A stretch of DNA of 64,000 bases, from contig NC_068939.1 of the NCBI RefSeq assembly GCF_016801865.2, positions 157,078,136-157,142,135 of the forward strand, in the 5' to 3' direction. This document shows positions 1 through 12,392 of the stretch, piece by piece; position 1 is the first letter of the stretch, and each line of letters starts with the position of its first letter. Under the pieces are notes generated by a model, which was given only the letters and a program-made list of their open reading frames with translations, made no database searches and was not told the origin of the DNA. Both the position numbers and the translations under genes were made by a program. Origin of the DNA: Culex pipiens pallens. Its lineage: Eukaryota; Arthropoda; Insecta; Diptera; Culicidae.

Positions 1-403
1 CTCCACACAACGCAACTTTCACCGAGACTTCACCAACCGGTGAAAAAGGGTCTCGAAATTAAAATTTATTAATATTGAGATGTCATAATTTCCAGTTACG
101 GCCTCCGCCCGGGCAATGAATCAAATTTATGCTCGTTTTACCACCTCTCTGTCTCGGTGTGCTTTTTATTGTTGCATGTTTCGTAAGTCAGGCCTGGCAC
201 GAGGACTTCCGAGGGTGACACGTCGACAGAAGGCTCTCTCTGTTGAGTTGTTACTCTGGGAGGAATGCTTTTGGAAGGCCCGGAAATGGATGCTGGTACC
301 CCTTTTTTGGGGTGCCAAGAACTGAAATGGTTTTGTATTTTTTCAATTAAAAAAATGTTTTTAATTTTGATGATCTAGATTCTAACATTTTTAAATTAAC
401 TTT
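1..403. other. Flanking sequence, no gene recognised
   Basis: About 400 bp of mixed-composition sequence before the first minisatellite. A short open frame from 116 to 325 gives 69 residues with no recognisable domain, so I do not call it. No repeat that recurs elsewhere in the window was noticed here. Confidence 0.5.
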
Positions 404-938
404 AAAATTATCAAAATTAACAAAATTAACAAAATTAACAAAATTAACAAAATTAACAAAATTAACAAAATTAACAAAATTAACAAAATTAACAAAATTA
501 ACAAAATTAACAAAATTAACAAAATTAACAAAATTAACAAAATTAACAAAATTAACAAAATTAACAAAATTAACAAAATTAACAAAATTAACAAAATTAA
601 CAAAATTAACAAAATTAACAAAATTAACAAAATTAACAAAATTAACAAAATTAACAAAATTAACAAAATTAACAAAATTAACAAAATTAACAAAATTAAC
701 AAAATTAACAAAATTAACAAAATTAACAAAATTAACAAAATTAACAAAATTAACAAAATTAACAAAATTGACAAAATTAACAAAATTAACAAAATTAACA
801 AAATTAACACAATTAACAAAATTAGCAAAATTAACAAAATTAACAAAATTAACAAAATTAACAAAATTAACAAAATTAACAAAATTAACAAAATTAACAA
901 AATTAACAAAATTAACAAAATTAACAAAATTAACAAAT
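404..938. repeat. Minisatellite, 9-bp unit AAAATTAAC, about 59 copies
   Basis: Near-perfect tandem array of AAAATTAAC. A few single-base variants (TTGAC, CACAATTAAC, ATTAGC) cluster near 768-830. It runs directly into the left end of the foldback element that starts at 941. Long frames of NFV or LIL repeats cross the array on the minus strand. They are products of a period divisible by three, not genes. Confidence 0.97.
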
Positions 939-1205
939 TTGAGCAGTTCTCTCAGATTTCGGTCATTCGATTTTTTTTTTTTTAATCCGGCTGAAACTTT
1001 TTTGGTGCCTTCGGTATGCCCAATGAAGCCATTTTGCATCATTAGTTTGTCTATATAATTTTCCATACAAATTTGGCAGCTGTCCATACAAAAATGATGT
1101 ATAAAAGTTAAAAAATCTGTATCTTTTTAAGGAATTTTTTGATCGATTTGGTGTCTTCGGCAAAGTTGTAGGAACGGATACGGACTTCACTGAAAAAAAA
1201 TGATA

Positions 1206-2898
1206 CACCATATTCTTGATTTACACAACGAAATGGGGGTGTTTAAATCGAGAATCGTTTAAAAAAAGAATGTCCATGACTTAAATTGAGAATATGACTT
1301 AAATTAAGAATATTTGGGATTACGTAACTTTTTGGAAAATTTGCAAAATGTGTCAATTGTATTTTATTGAGAAATGTTATTAAAACATTTTATCATGGTT
1401 TTGGAACACCTGGGATGTTATAGTCCATCCGAAACTTCCGGAAATGTTGTGCAACAGGCTTATCAAAGAAACAAGTCGAACTTCAAGATTTTGACAACGG
1501 ATCCTACCTAGACTGCTTCAGTGAGTGTAGTAAGCTACAGATCATTATTGTAACAACTTATTGGGATGATCTGGGTCATCCATGAACTCCCTGGAGTTAA
1601 GATCTTTGGGTCTACCGCCGTAACAAGCAAGAGGTCGACGGTTTTTGACTCGGGAACATATCCGCATAGCTTCAGTGAGTATGGTAGACTACTTTGCTGG
1701 GGTGTTGGAATGTGTTTGGATGTTCTGGGTCATCCAAGGACTCCCTGGAGTTAAGATCTGTGAATCTACCGCCGTAACAAGCAAGAGGTCGACGGTTTTT
1801 GACCCCGGAACATATCCGCATAGCTTCAGTGAGTATGATGGACTACTTTGCTGATGTGTAGGGATATTCTGGGACATCCAAGGACTCCCTGGAGTTAAGA
1901 TCTGTGGGTCTACCGCCGTAACAAGCAAGAGGTCGACGGTTTTTGACCCCGAAACATATCCGCATAGCTTCAGTGGGTACGGTAGACTAGTTTGCTGATG
2001 TGTTGGGATGTTATGGGACATCCAAGGACTACCTGGAGTTAAGATCTGTTGGTCTACCACCGTAACAAGCCCGAGGTCGACGGTTTTTGACCCCGGAACA
2101 TATCCGCATAGCTTCAGTGAGTATGGTAGACTTCTTTGCTGTTATGTCCCGTTCCAGAAAGTCCATGTTACAGCCGTAGACCCTCGAGACCCTTATAACT
2201 CAATGGAGTTCTTGGATGACCCAAGACAGTCCAATACATTAGCAAAGTAGTCAACCGTACTCACTAAAGCTATGCGGGTCTGTCCCAAGGTAAAAAACCG
2301 TCGACCTCTTGCTTGTTACGGCGGTAGACTCATAGATCTTTACTCCAGGGAGCCCTTGGATGTCGCAGAACATCTCAACACATCATCATAGTAGTCTACC
2401 ATACTCACTGAAGCTATGCGGGTATGTTCCGGGTTCAAAAACCGTCGACCTCTTGCTTGTTACGGCGGTAGGTTCACAGATCTTAACTCCAGGGAGTCCT
2501 TGGATGACCCAGGACATCCCAATAAGTTCTTACAACAATGCACTGTAGCCTACCACACTGACTAAAGTAGTCTGGGTAGGATTCGTAGTGAATATCTTGA
2601 AGTTTCGACTTGTATCTTTGGTAAACCTCTTGCTCAAAATTTCCGGAAGTTTCGGATGGACTAGAACATCCCAGATGTTCCAAAACTATGCTTACATGTT
2701 TTAATATCATAACTAAATAACATACAATTGATACATTTTGAAAACTCTCCGAAAAATTACGAATTCCCAAAGATTCTTAATTTAAGTCATATTCTCGATT
2801 TAAGTCATGGACATTCTTTTTTTAAGTCATGACTTAAAAAAAAGTTGCGTAAATTGAGAATCGTTTAAAAAAAGGTGACTTAAAAAAAGAATATGGTG
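1206..2898. mobile_element. Foldback element with TA target duplication, nested in copy 1
   Basis: Both ends read CACCATATTCTT inward and are flanked by TA (1204-1205 and 2899-2900). The insertion is proved by the other arm of the host foldback near 4200-4215, where the same sequence is uninterrupted (inverted: ATGATACACGGT). The arms carry AAGAATGTCCATGACTTAAA-type blocks and interior 144-bp repeats in both orientations. A TA target with a terminal inverted repeat suggests a Tc1/mariner-type, non-autonomous element. No transposase frame was seen. Confidence 0.85.
1580..2560. repeat. 144-bp repeats, direct then inverted
   Basis: The marker CTGGAGTTAAGATC occurs at 1591, 1745, 1889 and 2033 (spacings 154, 144, 144). 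Its inverse CTCCAGGGAG occurs at 2343 and 2487 (spacing 144). Each unit includes CCGTAACAAGCAAGAGGTCG and GGAACATATCCGCATAGCTT. The two orientations meet near 2190-2230, making an internal palindrome of repeats. A lone diverged piece of the same unit lies at 46081-46165. Confidence 0.9.
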
Positions 2899-4661
2899 TA
2901 CACGGTGAATTTTTTTTGGTGATTTCTTATTTAACGTTTTGTCACTAAAAATTGATTTGCAAAAAAAAACATTTTTTTTATTTTCTATTATTTTTTGTCA
3001 TGTTTTAGGGGACATTAAATGCAAACTTTTCAGAAATTTCCAGGTTGTGCAAAAAATCTTTGAGCGAGTTATGAATTGTTGAATCAATACTGATTTTTTT
3101 TTAAATCGAAAAATTGGTCGCAAAAAAATTTCAACTTCATTTTTTGATTTAAAATAAAATTTTCAATCAAAAAGTTCTTCAGTGAAATTTTCATAAAGTG
3201 CACCGTTTTCAAGTTCAATCCATTTTTAGGTTACTTTTTTGAAAATATTCGCAGTTTTTCATTTTTTTAAATAATTGCACATGTTTGCCAACTCTTAAAA
3301 AAATATTTTTGAAAAGCTGAGAAAATTCTCTATATTTTGCCTTTTTGAACTTAGTTGATACGACCCTTAGTTGCCATGCAAAGGTTTAAAAACAGGAAAA
3401 TTGTTTTTTCTAAGTCTTACCAAAACAACACACCATTTTCTAATGTCGATATCACAGCAACTAATAGACCGATTTTTGATGATAAAATTTGAAACATTCG
3501 TGAAATTTTCCGATCTCTTCGAAAAAAATATTTTCAAGATTTTTAAATCATGACAAACATTTTAAGAGGGCGTAACTTTGAATGTTTGGCTCTTTTAAAA
3601 TGTCAGTCTCGATTTAAAAATGTTTAAAATATTTTTTTCGAAGAGATCGGAAAATTTCACTAATGTTTCATATTTTATCATCAAAAATCGGTCTATTAGT
3701 TGCTGAGATATCGACATTAGAAAATGGTGTGTTGTTTTGGTGAGACTTAGAAAAAAACAACTTTCCTGTTTTTTAAACCTTTGCATGACAACTAAGGGTC
3801 GTATCAACAAAGTTCAAAAAAGCAAAATATAGAGAATTTTCTCAGCTTTTCAAAAATATTTAAAAAAATGAATTCCTGCCACTACTTTGAAAAAAGTTAC
3901 CGAAAATGACTATAACTTGAAAATAGTGCATTTTAACATAATTTCACTACATTACATATTGATTCAATATTCGATTTTAAATCAAAAAAATGAAGTTGAA
4001 AAAATTAAGCGACCAATATTTCGGTTTTGAAAAAAAATGTATTGATTCAAATAATCATAACTCGGTCAAAGGTTTTCTGCACAACCTGGAAATTTCTCAA
4101 AAATTGGCATTTGATGTCCCCTAAAACATATCAGAAAAGTAAAAAAATAATTTTGTTCAATCAAGTTTTAGTGACAGAAAGTAAAATTAAAAATCACCAA
4201 TTATTTTACCGTGTATCATGTTTTTCGAGTGTAGTCCTTATCTATACCTACAACTTTGCCGAAGACACCAAACCGATCAAAAAATTCCTTCAAAAGATAC
4301 AGATTTTTGAATTTTTACATTTCATATTTGTGTGGACAGCTGCCAAATTTGTATGGATATTTATATGGACAAACTAATGATGCAAAATGGCTTTTTTTTT
4401 GGCATACCGAAGGCAAAAAAAAGTTACAGCCGGATTAAGAAAGGAATGACTGAAATCTCTGAGAATTGCTCAACTGCTATGCGAGTTTTATTTTAAATAA
4501 TTTTCAGTTTATTTACTAAATGACTTTAAAATTTTATAATAACAAAAGATGCATCAGTTCAATCATTTTCATGATTTTCAGCTCAAAAGGAAATAAGAAC
4601 ATCTTTTTAGAAATACTGACACTACGATTCCGAAAACCACTCCATTTTCAATTAGGTTTAG

Positions 4662-4916
4662 CTGCAAATTTCATCATCACCTAACGGCAACTGTGCCAAA
4701 CGGTGGCTATGATGGCTCTCCAAAGTCTCCTCTGTGGCAATCCACGTACCTTGTATCTAGAGATTCGTCGGTTACCGACAGTTCCGGTGCCCTTTCGGAC
4801 GCTTCTGATGGTGGCGCTTCTCCAGGAGCGCATGTGGTTGACACGACGACGAGAAACCAAACAAACGTCCAAGATAAACAACAACTTTTGTGGAGGGATT
4901 TTGGTGTGGAGTTTGG
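4662..4916 (+). CDS. Candidate isolated coding exon, unknown product
   Basis: The frame is open across this block, which is clearly richer in G and C than the surrounding AT-rich DNA. A possible acceptor (AATTAGGTTTAG) precedes it and a possible donor (TTTGG then GTGAGA) follows at 4917. The predicted peptide is hydrophilic and rich in Ser, Asp and Gly, and includes an N-glycosylation sequon Asn-Gln-Thr. There is no membrane segment or recognisable domain. It could be part of the long extracellular N-terminus of the receptor whose TM1 exon is at 16137, but the splice phases do not join directly (phase 2 here, phase 1 needed there). It may equally be a chance open frame. Confidence 0.25.
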
Positions 4917-6156
4917 GTGAGACGTTCAGAACTTGGACCAGGATGGAGGAATCAAGTTTATGTGCAGTTTTAATGACTTGTAAATGGTTTTCTGTTGAAG
5001 TTGTCGAGCAAGAAACTAACGAGGTATAAGATTGAGATTACATTTAAAGTAGAGGAGACAGAAATTAAGGATGCTGGTTGAAATTTTTATTTTATGTTTA
5101 GAGCAAATGATTTTGGGTACAGCTACTTTATAAATTAAATTTTACCAAAAAAAATTGTTTATCGAGAAGAGGAATCGCAAAATCAGAAATTGACGGTTTG
5201 ATATCATAAAGATTATGATGATGATGATGGACAGTAAAGTTGTTTTTAAAGAAAATAACCGTCATCAGTCATTCCTCAAGACCATCAATATCAATATTCT
5301 TTTCATGTTTACCCCTTTCTCCCCACCGTCAATTTTCCTTCTTTTCACCATCGCCATCATCATTTCCATCACAATCTACCGCAAACCACGCCTAATTGCA
5401 TCAAGACAACCAGTTTCCATGTTCGACCCTTCCCCGAAAACAACTAATTTTCCATTTCACCACACAATCGCTTCCGCGCCAAAGAAAACACCCTCCTTTT
5501 GCGATGATGAACCACGCTCTTGCTTTAGTTTTTCCTCACACAAATTTCACCCGCGCAATCCTTTTTTTCCGGTCCGCTGCAGATAAAATGATTATTTTTC
5601 GACCTTTTCCCGACCCATTCCACTAGAACCCCTTCTTGGGGGAGGACCATAATGTTGCTCATTTAATTTTACTTCCCATTTTTCTTCGACGCTCTTTTCC
5701 GGGAAAAGTCGGAAAACTTCCTCGGTTAATTCAGTTTTCATTACCGAATGACGAGCAGCCGTGCAGTGGCCAGCTTGGAATGGTTAAATTCACAGTGTGC
5801 ATAAAAAAAAGTGGGGTTCGTTTCATTTTCTTCAGCGACGTGATTTTTTTTATTTATCTTTCGGGTGAAAAAGAAACAAAAAAGTGGGGACAGAGCGATG
5901 GGCTTCCTACAAAATATCCTTTGCTTGGTAATTAGGATTTGTGAGCTGCGTGCACCATAAACAGCAATCTTGAAGGGTACATTGGCGTCACATGAGATGA
6001 AAGTAGAACCACTTTTTATAAGCTGCTCAATGATTGAAAATAAAAACTAGCAAAATTATTAATGCATTTAATTTTAAATCAGTTCCAAGAGCTCAAATTT
6101 ATTTGAACGGCATAAAAAATATGTAAACAAAACACTTTTCATAATTTTGAAACTAA
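4917..6156. other. No gene recognised
   Basis: Mixed-composition sequence with a short ATG repeat near 5215 and a C-rich pyrimidine stretch from about 5290 to 5640. Open frames here (for example 5215-5586) are low-complexity and lack splice or domain support. Confidence 0.4.
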
Positions 6157-6160
6157 ATAT

Positions 6161-7511
6161 GGGTAATTCTCTACCAACTCACACGAAATCGGGAAAAGTT
6201 GCCCCGACCCCTCTTCGATTTGCGTGAAACTTTGTCCTAAGGGGTAACTTTTGTCCCTGATCACGAATCCGAGGTCCGTTTTTTGATATCTCGTGACGGA
6301 GGGGCGGTACGACCCCTTCCATTTTTGAACATGCGAAAAAAGAGGTGTTTTTCAACAATTTGCAGCCTGAAACGGTGATGAGATAGAAATTTGGTGTCAA
6401 AGGGACTTTTATGTAAAATTAGACGCCCGATTTGATGGCGTACTCAGAATTCCGAAAAAACGTATTTTTCATCGAAAAAAACACTAAAAAAGTTTTAAAA
6501 ATTCTCCCATTTTCCGTTACTCGACTGTAAAAAATTTTGGAACATGTCATTTTATGGGAAATTTAATGTACTTTTCGAATCTACATTGTCCCAGAAGGGT
6601 CATTTTTTCATTTAGAACAAAATTTTTCATTTTAAAATTTCGTGTTTTTTCTAACTTTGCAGGGCTATTTTTTAGAGTGTAACAATGTTCTACAAAGTTG
6701 TAGAGCAGACAATTACAAAAATTGTGATGTATAGACATAAGGGGTTTGCTTATAAACATCACGAGTTATCGCGATTTTACGAAAAAAAGTTTTGAAAAAG
6801 TTAATTTTTGCGTTTCTCTTTGTTTCGTCGTCCGTGTCTGTCGCGGGTGACCATGAATGGCCATGATCGATGACGACCAACTTTTTCAAAACTTTTTTTC
6901 GTAAAATCGCGATAACTCGTGATGGTTATAAGCAAACCCCTTATGTCTATATATCAAAATTTTTGCAATTGTCTGCTCTACAACTTTGTGGAACATTGTT
7001 ACACTCTAAAAAATAACCCTGCAAAGTTAGAAAAAACACGAAATTTTAAAATGAAAAATTTTGTTCTAAATGAAAAAATGACCCTTCTGGGACAATGTAG
7101 ATTCGAAAAGTACATTAAATTTCCCATAAAATGACATGTTCCAAAATTTTTTACAGTCGAGTAACGGAAAATGGGAGAATTTTTAAAACTTTTTTAGTGT
7201 TTTTTTCGATAAAAAATACGTTTATTCGGAATTCTGAGTACGCCATCAAATCGGGCGTCTAATTTTACACAAAAGTCCCTTTGACACCAAATTTCTATCT
7301 CATCACCGTTTCAGGCTGCAAATTATTGAAAAACACCTCTTTTTTCACATGTTCAAAAATGGAAGGGGTCGTACCGCCCCTCCGTCACGAGATATCAAAA
7401 AACGGACCTCGGATTCGTGATCAGGGACAAAAGTTACCCCTTAGGACAAAGTTTCACGCAAATCGAAGAGGGGTCGGGGCAACTGCTGTGTGAGTTGGCG
7501 GAGAATTACCC
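6161..7511. mobile_element. Foldback element, GGGTAATTCTC family, copy 1 (TSD ATAT)
   Basis: A 1,351-bp near-palindrome. The ends are GGGTAATTCTCTACCAACTC and its inverted partner (CGGAGAATTACCC at the right). Arms of about 640 bp match almost base for base. The loop of about 80-100 bp near 6800-6890 contains GTCGCGGGTGACCATGAATG. ATAT flanks both sides (6157-6160 and 7512-7515), a 4-bp target duplication. There is no transposase; short frames in the arms appear as mirror copies of each other and are not genes. Confidence 0.92.
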
Positions 7512-7676
7512 ATATCAGTTTAAAATAAATGTATTGAAAAACTTTTTTTTTACACTTTTCAATCAAATCGATAAGTGTATTCTTACGCAAATTCTGTTTA
7601 TTAAAATGTCATGATAGGCGATGTGCGATGAACGAGCAATCGATAAGGCAACTTGTACAAAAAGGGTGTTATATAG

Positions 7677-9519
7677 CAGGGGCGCCGACTAGTCCAAAAT
7701 GTTGGGGGGGCACGGTTGTTTTCCGAAATCGATAGGTAAGAGTGGCGATTAGATGTTAAAGTGTCTTGTATATCACGAATTTTAAAAAAATTATTACGAT
7801 GTGATACGATTTTTTATATCCGGAATCCATTTTTTTATTTAGAAATAGATTTCTAAATTATCGTGATTTAGAATGTTGATTGGGGGGAAATTTTTATATG
7901 TTTGGAAGGCAAATTCCTTCTCATTGGCATATTCTCACTTATTTTCTAGAAGTAACAGTCAATAATAAAAATAATCAGATATTTAAAAATTCAACAATAC
8001 AAATATTCTAAAAATAAAAACAAAAGTAAAAAGCAAAAAATTAATACATCATAAATTTAAAAATACAAATACACATTTAAAAAACATCCATTTTTTTAAA
8101 TCTGCAATTTAGAAAAAAATAACAGATACACAAAATTCAATATTCCAAAATAAAATTTTTTTAAAGAATTAAAAATTCTAAGGTAAAAAAAACTCATGGC
8201 ATGAAAATGTTAAGAAATCAAAAGCAAAAATTCAGAAATTTAAACAATCAGAAACTCAGTAATAACAATAAAATTCAATGTTTAAAAAATCGATAATTTC
8301 AAAATTATGATACATCAGAATTTAAGAATTTAAGAATTTAAGAATTTGACGTTTTAAAATGGAATCCCAATACTCAATAATGCTGATTTCCTGTTTTTTT
8401 TCGGCATATTTTTTGAGGGTGCAGTTAAAATTTCTACAGCCTTTTGATTTTTTTTTAAATCGAACATAAATGGCAGAAGGCGATACACTTGTGTTTTGTA
8501 AGATTATAATGTGAAATTGTCTCAGATTTGGTTTTAATTTGTCTGTTTCTCAGTAAAGCGGTGCGCTAGTTTTCAAAAAATTATTTTTTTTGAAACAATT
8601 GTATTTTTCGGCTAAAATTGGTATAGAACGGTTAGCGGTTAACAAATGTATTTGAAATCTTTTCAAATCGTTCAAATTATCGAATTTATCAGCATTTTTG
8701 TAAATGTAAAGCAGTCAACAAATGACCATTTTGAAAAGTGTTTCAGTTTATATTCGCTAAATCCTGATCTACAATGGCAAATCGCTGAATGTTGCGTTTG
8801 AAAACATGATGATTGTTTTCTCAAGAGTTTGCGTAAGATTGATTGTAGATGAAGTGCTATAGAAAAAGTACATTGGTTTTGTTTTTGAAACAACATGCAC
8901 AGATAGAAATGTTATGAGCAAATCCGTTAGGGACCATCCATAAACCACGTGGACAATTTAGGGGGGGGGGGGGGTAAGCGATTGTCCACGCTCCATACAA
9001 AAAAGATTTTTTTGTATGGACAATTGTCCACGGAGGGGGGGGGGGGGGTTGAGATTCCCAAAAAAGTGTCCACGTGGTTTATGGATGGTCCCTTAAATCT
9101 ATGTTGACGACATCTCTCAAATCATTTACCGATGACTCTGTGCTCTTGTACTAAGCTTACTGATTTGCCCTAGAGAGCACAGTGGTATAGTTAAAATGTT
9201 GTCGACATAGAATAAAAATGCATCTAAATCCAGAAAATTGTAAACGATTTTGTTCATAAAATTTCAGCGATTTCGGAAACAACAAATGTTTTTGAACTAT
9301 TTTACGGATTCGCTTACAAGAATTCTATCCGTGTGTACAAACAATGTTCCATTTAAGTTTTAGATATTATATTTAATTATTTCTGCGATTTTTTTTATAT
9401 TTGATATAAGAATATTTTTCTTCCAAAATTTCTGGGGGGGCACAATATATGGGGTGCCCCCCCAGCCAAATTTTAGGGGGGGCAAAAAGTACCGTGCCCC
9501 CCCAGAGTCGGCGCCCCTG
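7677..9519. mobile_element. hAT-type non-autonomous foldback element (TSD TTATATAG)
   Basis: The ends are CAGGGGCGCCGACT and its exact inverse, AGTCGGCGCCCCTG (9506-9519). A perfect 8-bp duplication TTATATAG lies at 7669-7676 and 9520-9527. An 8-bp duplication with CAG-starting ends is the hallmark of hAT elements. The end-proximal arms are G-rich (GGGGGGGCACGG and its inverse). The interior is AT-rich without a transposase and contains a nested MITE at 8930-9092. Confidence 0.92.
8930..9092. mobile_element. Short palindromic MITE, Harbinger-like (TSD TTA)
   Basis: A 163-bp hairpin with ends GGGACCATCCATAAACCACG and the exact inverse, poly-G tracts in the interior, and TTA on both sides (8927-8929 and 9093-9095). 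A 3-bp TTA target is typical of PIF/Harbinger elements. A diverged relative lies at 33484-33654. Confidence 0.9.
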
Positions 9520-9599
9520 TTATATAGTATCAAAACTCTATACGCGCAGCATCACGCGCCAGCATTACTCGCGTCTGCATGTGAAGCTCAACTTGACAA

Positions 9600-10290
9600 C
9601 TTGTCGACGAGGCGACGAAAATCGATCGTCCACGATTTTTTGCAGATTTTTCGAATTTATATATCTCGAGAAATGATTTGGGAACGAAGCTTGATTTGGC
9701 GTCGGAGCCAAAAGCAAACCCTATACCTTTCTTTAGTAAGAAAGGCAAAAATGGAAATTTTCTAAAATCTGAACGGTAAATCCGAATGAGGTCAAATTTG
9801 TTTCAGAACCTCGATTATGGTCTAGATTATGATATGGAGAAAAAAAAATTAGATAAAATGCCAAAGGAAGAGTTTTGGCATTTGGTGAAAGTTGGCTTTT
9901 ACCTTTCTTAGGGGTTTTTCCCCCTCACAGTGAATTAGTCCACAAGCTGTGAATCAAGAACCACATTACCGACATGGATGAAAATTTGGGAGGATGTAGG
10001 GCTCGAAAAATGCAATTTTTTGGATAAATAAACGATTTCAATACTTCAATTTTCGACAGAATTTTCATTTGAAAACCACCTAATCAGGTAAAAACACACT
10101 CCGAGTCCCGCGTGCTCTACAGTAAATTAAGACCAATTCTGTTATTGTCAAACGATCAGCCGTCGAAAATCGATCGTCCACGATTTTTTGCAGATTTTTC
10201 GAATGAATATTTCTCGAGAAACGATTTGGGAACGAAGCTTGATTTGGCGTCGGAGCCAAAAGCAAAAAAAAAAAGAAAGGCAAAAAGTGG
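9600..10290. repeat. Direct repeat pair, about 110 bp
   Basis: A block starting CGAAAATCGATCGTCCACGA occurs at about 9613-9720 and again at about 10152-10265, in the same orientation and nearly identical. Each copy leads into an AAGAAAGGCAAAA motif (9740 and 10274). The sequence between is not obviously coding. It is probably a fragment of a dispersed mosquito repeat. Confidence 0.75.
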
Positions 10291-10329
10291 GCAATTTTGT
10301 AGTATCAACTCAGAGAAAGTCGACTGTAT

Positions 10330-12378
10330 TTACTGAATGTTACTTTCAAAGGAATGTTTGAAATAAAATACAGATACACAAAAAAAACCTAATTAAAAAA
10401 AAAAACAAAAATTTATAGATATTTAAATGGCATTGGATTGTTCGATAACAACGATCATTCATAGCTCTTTGTGAAAACTTGAATATTTGAAAATATTTTT
10501 TCTATGAAAACTAATTCATAACTACATTATTTTGGGTTTCAAACAATTGAAACAACTTTGTTTTAATGAACGGTTATCTTCTCAATTGAAAATTTAATTT
10601 TATCTACATAAGGATGGCATTGTGTATTTGTGGAATGTTATCATTTTTAAGCATTGATTCTTCAGGAATTTTTAAATTTCATTTTTACACTAGTTCGCAA
10701 AATCTTAAAAATTTATCCTGGTATTTTTAATTGTGTTACAAAAAAAAAGATACAATTGAAATTTAAAATCTCATGATTCCATTAAATTTAGTGTTAAACA
10801 TAAGTGAATAAATTATTTGAAACAAATAAATAGAAAAAAATAAAAAATAATCCATGAAATCGAGATCTATCAGACTTAAAATAAATTCAATGTAATTTGC
10901 CTACTAAAACGACCAACCATTTTGTTAAATTTAATTTAAAAATAAACACTTATACGTTTTAAACATGATTAAAGCAAAAAATTGATTTATAAAATAAACA
11001 AGGCAAATAAAATAAAACAAAAACATACAACTAATGTGTTTAAAGCTTTCCGAAAAATCATTGAAAATCAAAATTTCTTCAGAATTTATAAAATTCTAAG
11101 AATTAAGGAAAATATGCAAAAAACTTTAAAAAATAGCAAACAGAAAAATGCAGTGAAATATGTTGATATTTTCATTTATCAAATGAGGAATTGAAATTTA
11201 TTTTGATATTAAAATAATAACAATTTACGAACCTTTTTGTTTTTTTTTGCGGTAATTCAATCAGTTTAGAAAAGTGATTTCATTGTTGAGAGTAAGGTAA
11301 TCATAATTTGAGATATTTAATATATTTTTAAGTTGTATTCAATTCTGTAAATTTTTTTCATACTAGATATAGTGAAATATAGTGGTTGAAATGTTAAAAT
11401 AATCATAATAATAAGCTTTGCAAAACAATTTCTCTTCCTTCAAAAGTGGGCTTTATACTTCAAGGAGCGAAAAAATAATCTGAAACAAATGTTTTAAAAT
11501 GAAAACAAAAACCCTTGAAATTTTCTCATTCCCACGGGAACTTTTCAACCAATCCATCAAATATCTTGAAAATTTAACGGGACTCAGGAAAAATCTAAAC
11601 CACTTTGAAAAAGACTTGATTTTTTAGGTAGAAAATTAAATCAAGATCAAACCAAGTTTCAATCTTCACACTTTTTTGTACTAAACCCTCTACAACCCTT
11701 TAATCTTTAGACCTTTAGCCTTTAGTCGGGCTTCGATTTATGAAATCGTCCATTTTTCAACAATTTTTTGATCTTTTAAAAGCATTGAAAAGAAGAACTC
11801 TTAAAATTTAAAAAAAAATGGGTTTGAAGTTTTACTTGTTTTATGTGATTTTGCCAATGTTAGTTAAAAATGTATTTTTTTTTAGGGGTCAACTTTCAAT
11901 GTGCTTTTTTACTAACATTTCCTATATTTTAAATAAAAAGAAGTATGCAGTAATTTTTATATTGTCCCAGACTACAATTTTTTTACAATTTATATAATAA
12001 TGGTGGCATTTTATAGCAGAAAATGTAAAAAAACAATAAAAAAATTAAAAAGTGACTGTATAAACTTGAAAAAAATAGATACATTTTTGTAACGATAGGA
12101 GGTGGTAGAAAAAGCCAAATACTACCAATATTAAACATAAACATAACAAGATAAATGCTAATAAAAAAATCTTAAAAATGCTACAAGAAAAACATTGTTC
12201 AAAATGATCTCCTGAACACCGTAAAAATAAAAAAATAAAAAAATTGGGCAGTCGAGGGTTTAAAATAATGGTTGCAAAAAATGTACTATAGAGGATGAAA
12301 AAAAGATGTTGTTTAGTTATAAAGTTATTCACGGAAAATTTCGTAACAATTTTGTTAAAATGTATGTTGTCCTATTTC
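10330..12378. other. AT-rich sequence, no gene recognised
   Basis: Two kilobases of highly AT-rich DNA with many A and T runs. No open frame with protein-like composition and no clear repeat end was found. Confidence 0.6.
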
Positions 12379-12392
12379 AATTGGTAATTACA

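Larger units (their letters stand above)
941..4471. mobile_element. Foldback element, GAGCAATTCTC family, copy 1 (interrupted)
   Basis: The left end reads GAGCAGTTCTCTCAGATTTC and the right end is its inverted, slightly diverged partner at about 4450-4471. The arms stay complementary inward. For example, the block with GGTGTCTTCGGCAAAGTTGT at about 1150 reappears inverted at about 4250, and the symmetry centre is near 3570-3600. A second element is inserted at 1206-2898, so the original length was about 1.84 kb. No coding capacity was seen. Flanking 4-mers (ATTT left, AACT right) do not match, so no target duplication is visible. The family recurs at 17825-19419, 21814-22675 and 63590-64000. 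Confidence 0.85.

Noticed and set aside
404..938. CRISPR array
   Set aside because: The repeats are contiguous short units with no spacers, in an animal-type genome.
347..1087. 246-residue and 181-residue minus-strand frames with NFV or LIL repeats
   Set aside because: Produced by the 9-bp AAAATTAAC minisatellite, whose period is a multiple of three.
941..4471. Target duplication for foldback copy 1
   Set aside because: Flanking 4-mers (ATTT and AACT) and 8-mers do not match; one flank may have been altered by the minisatellite or by deletion.
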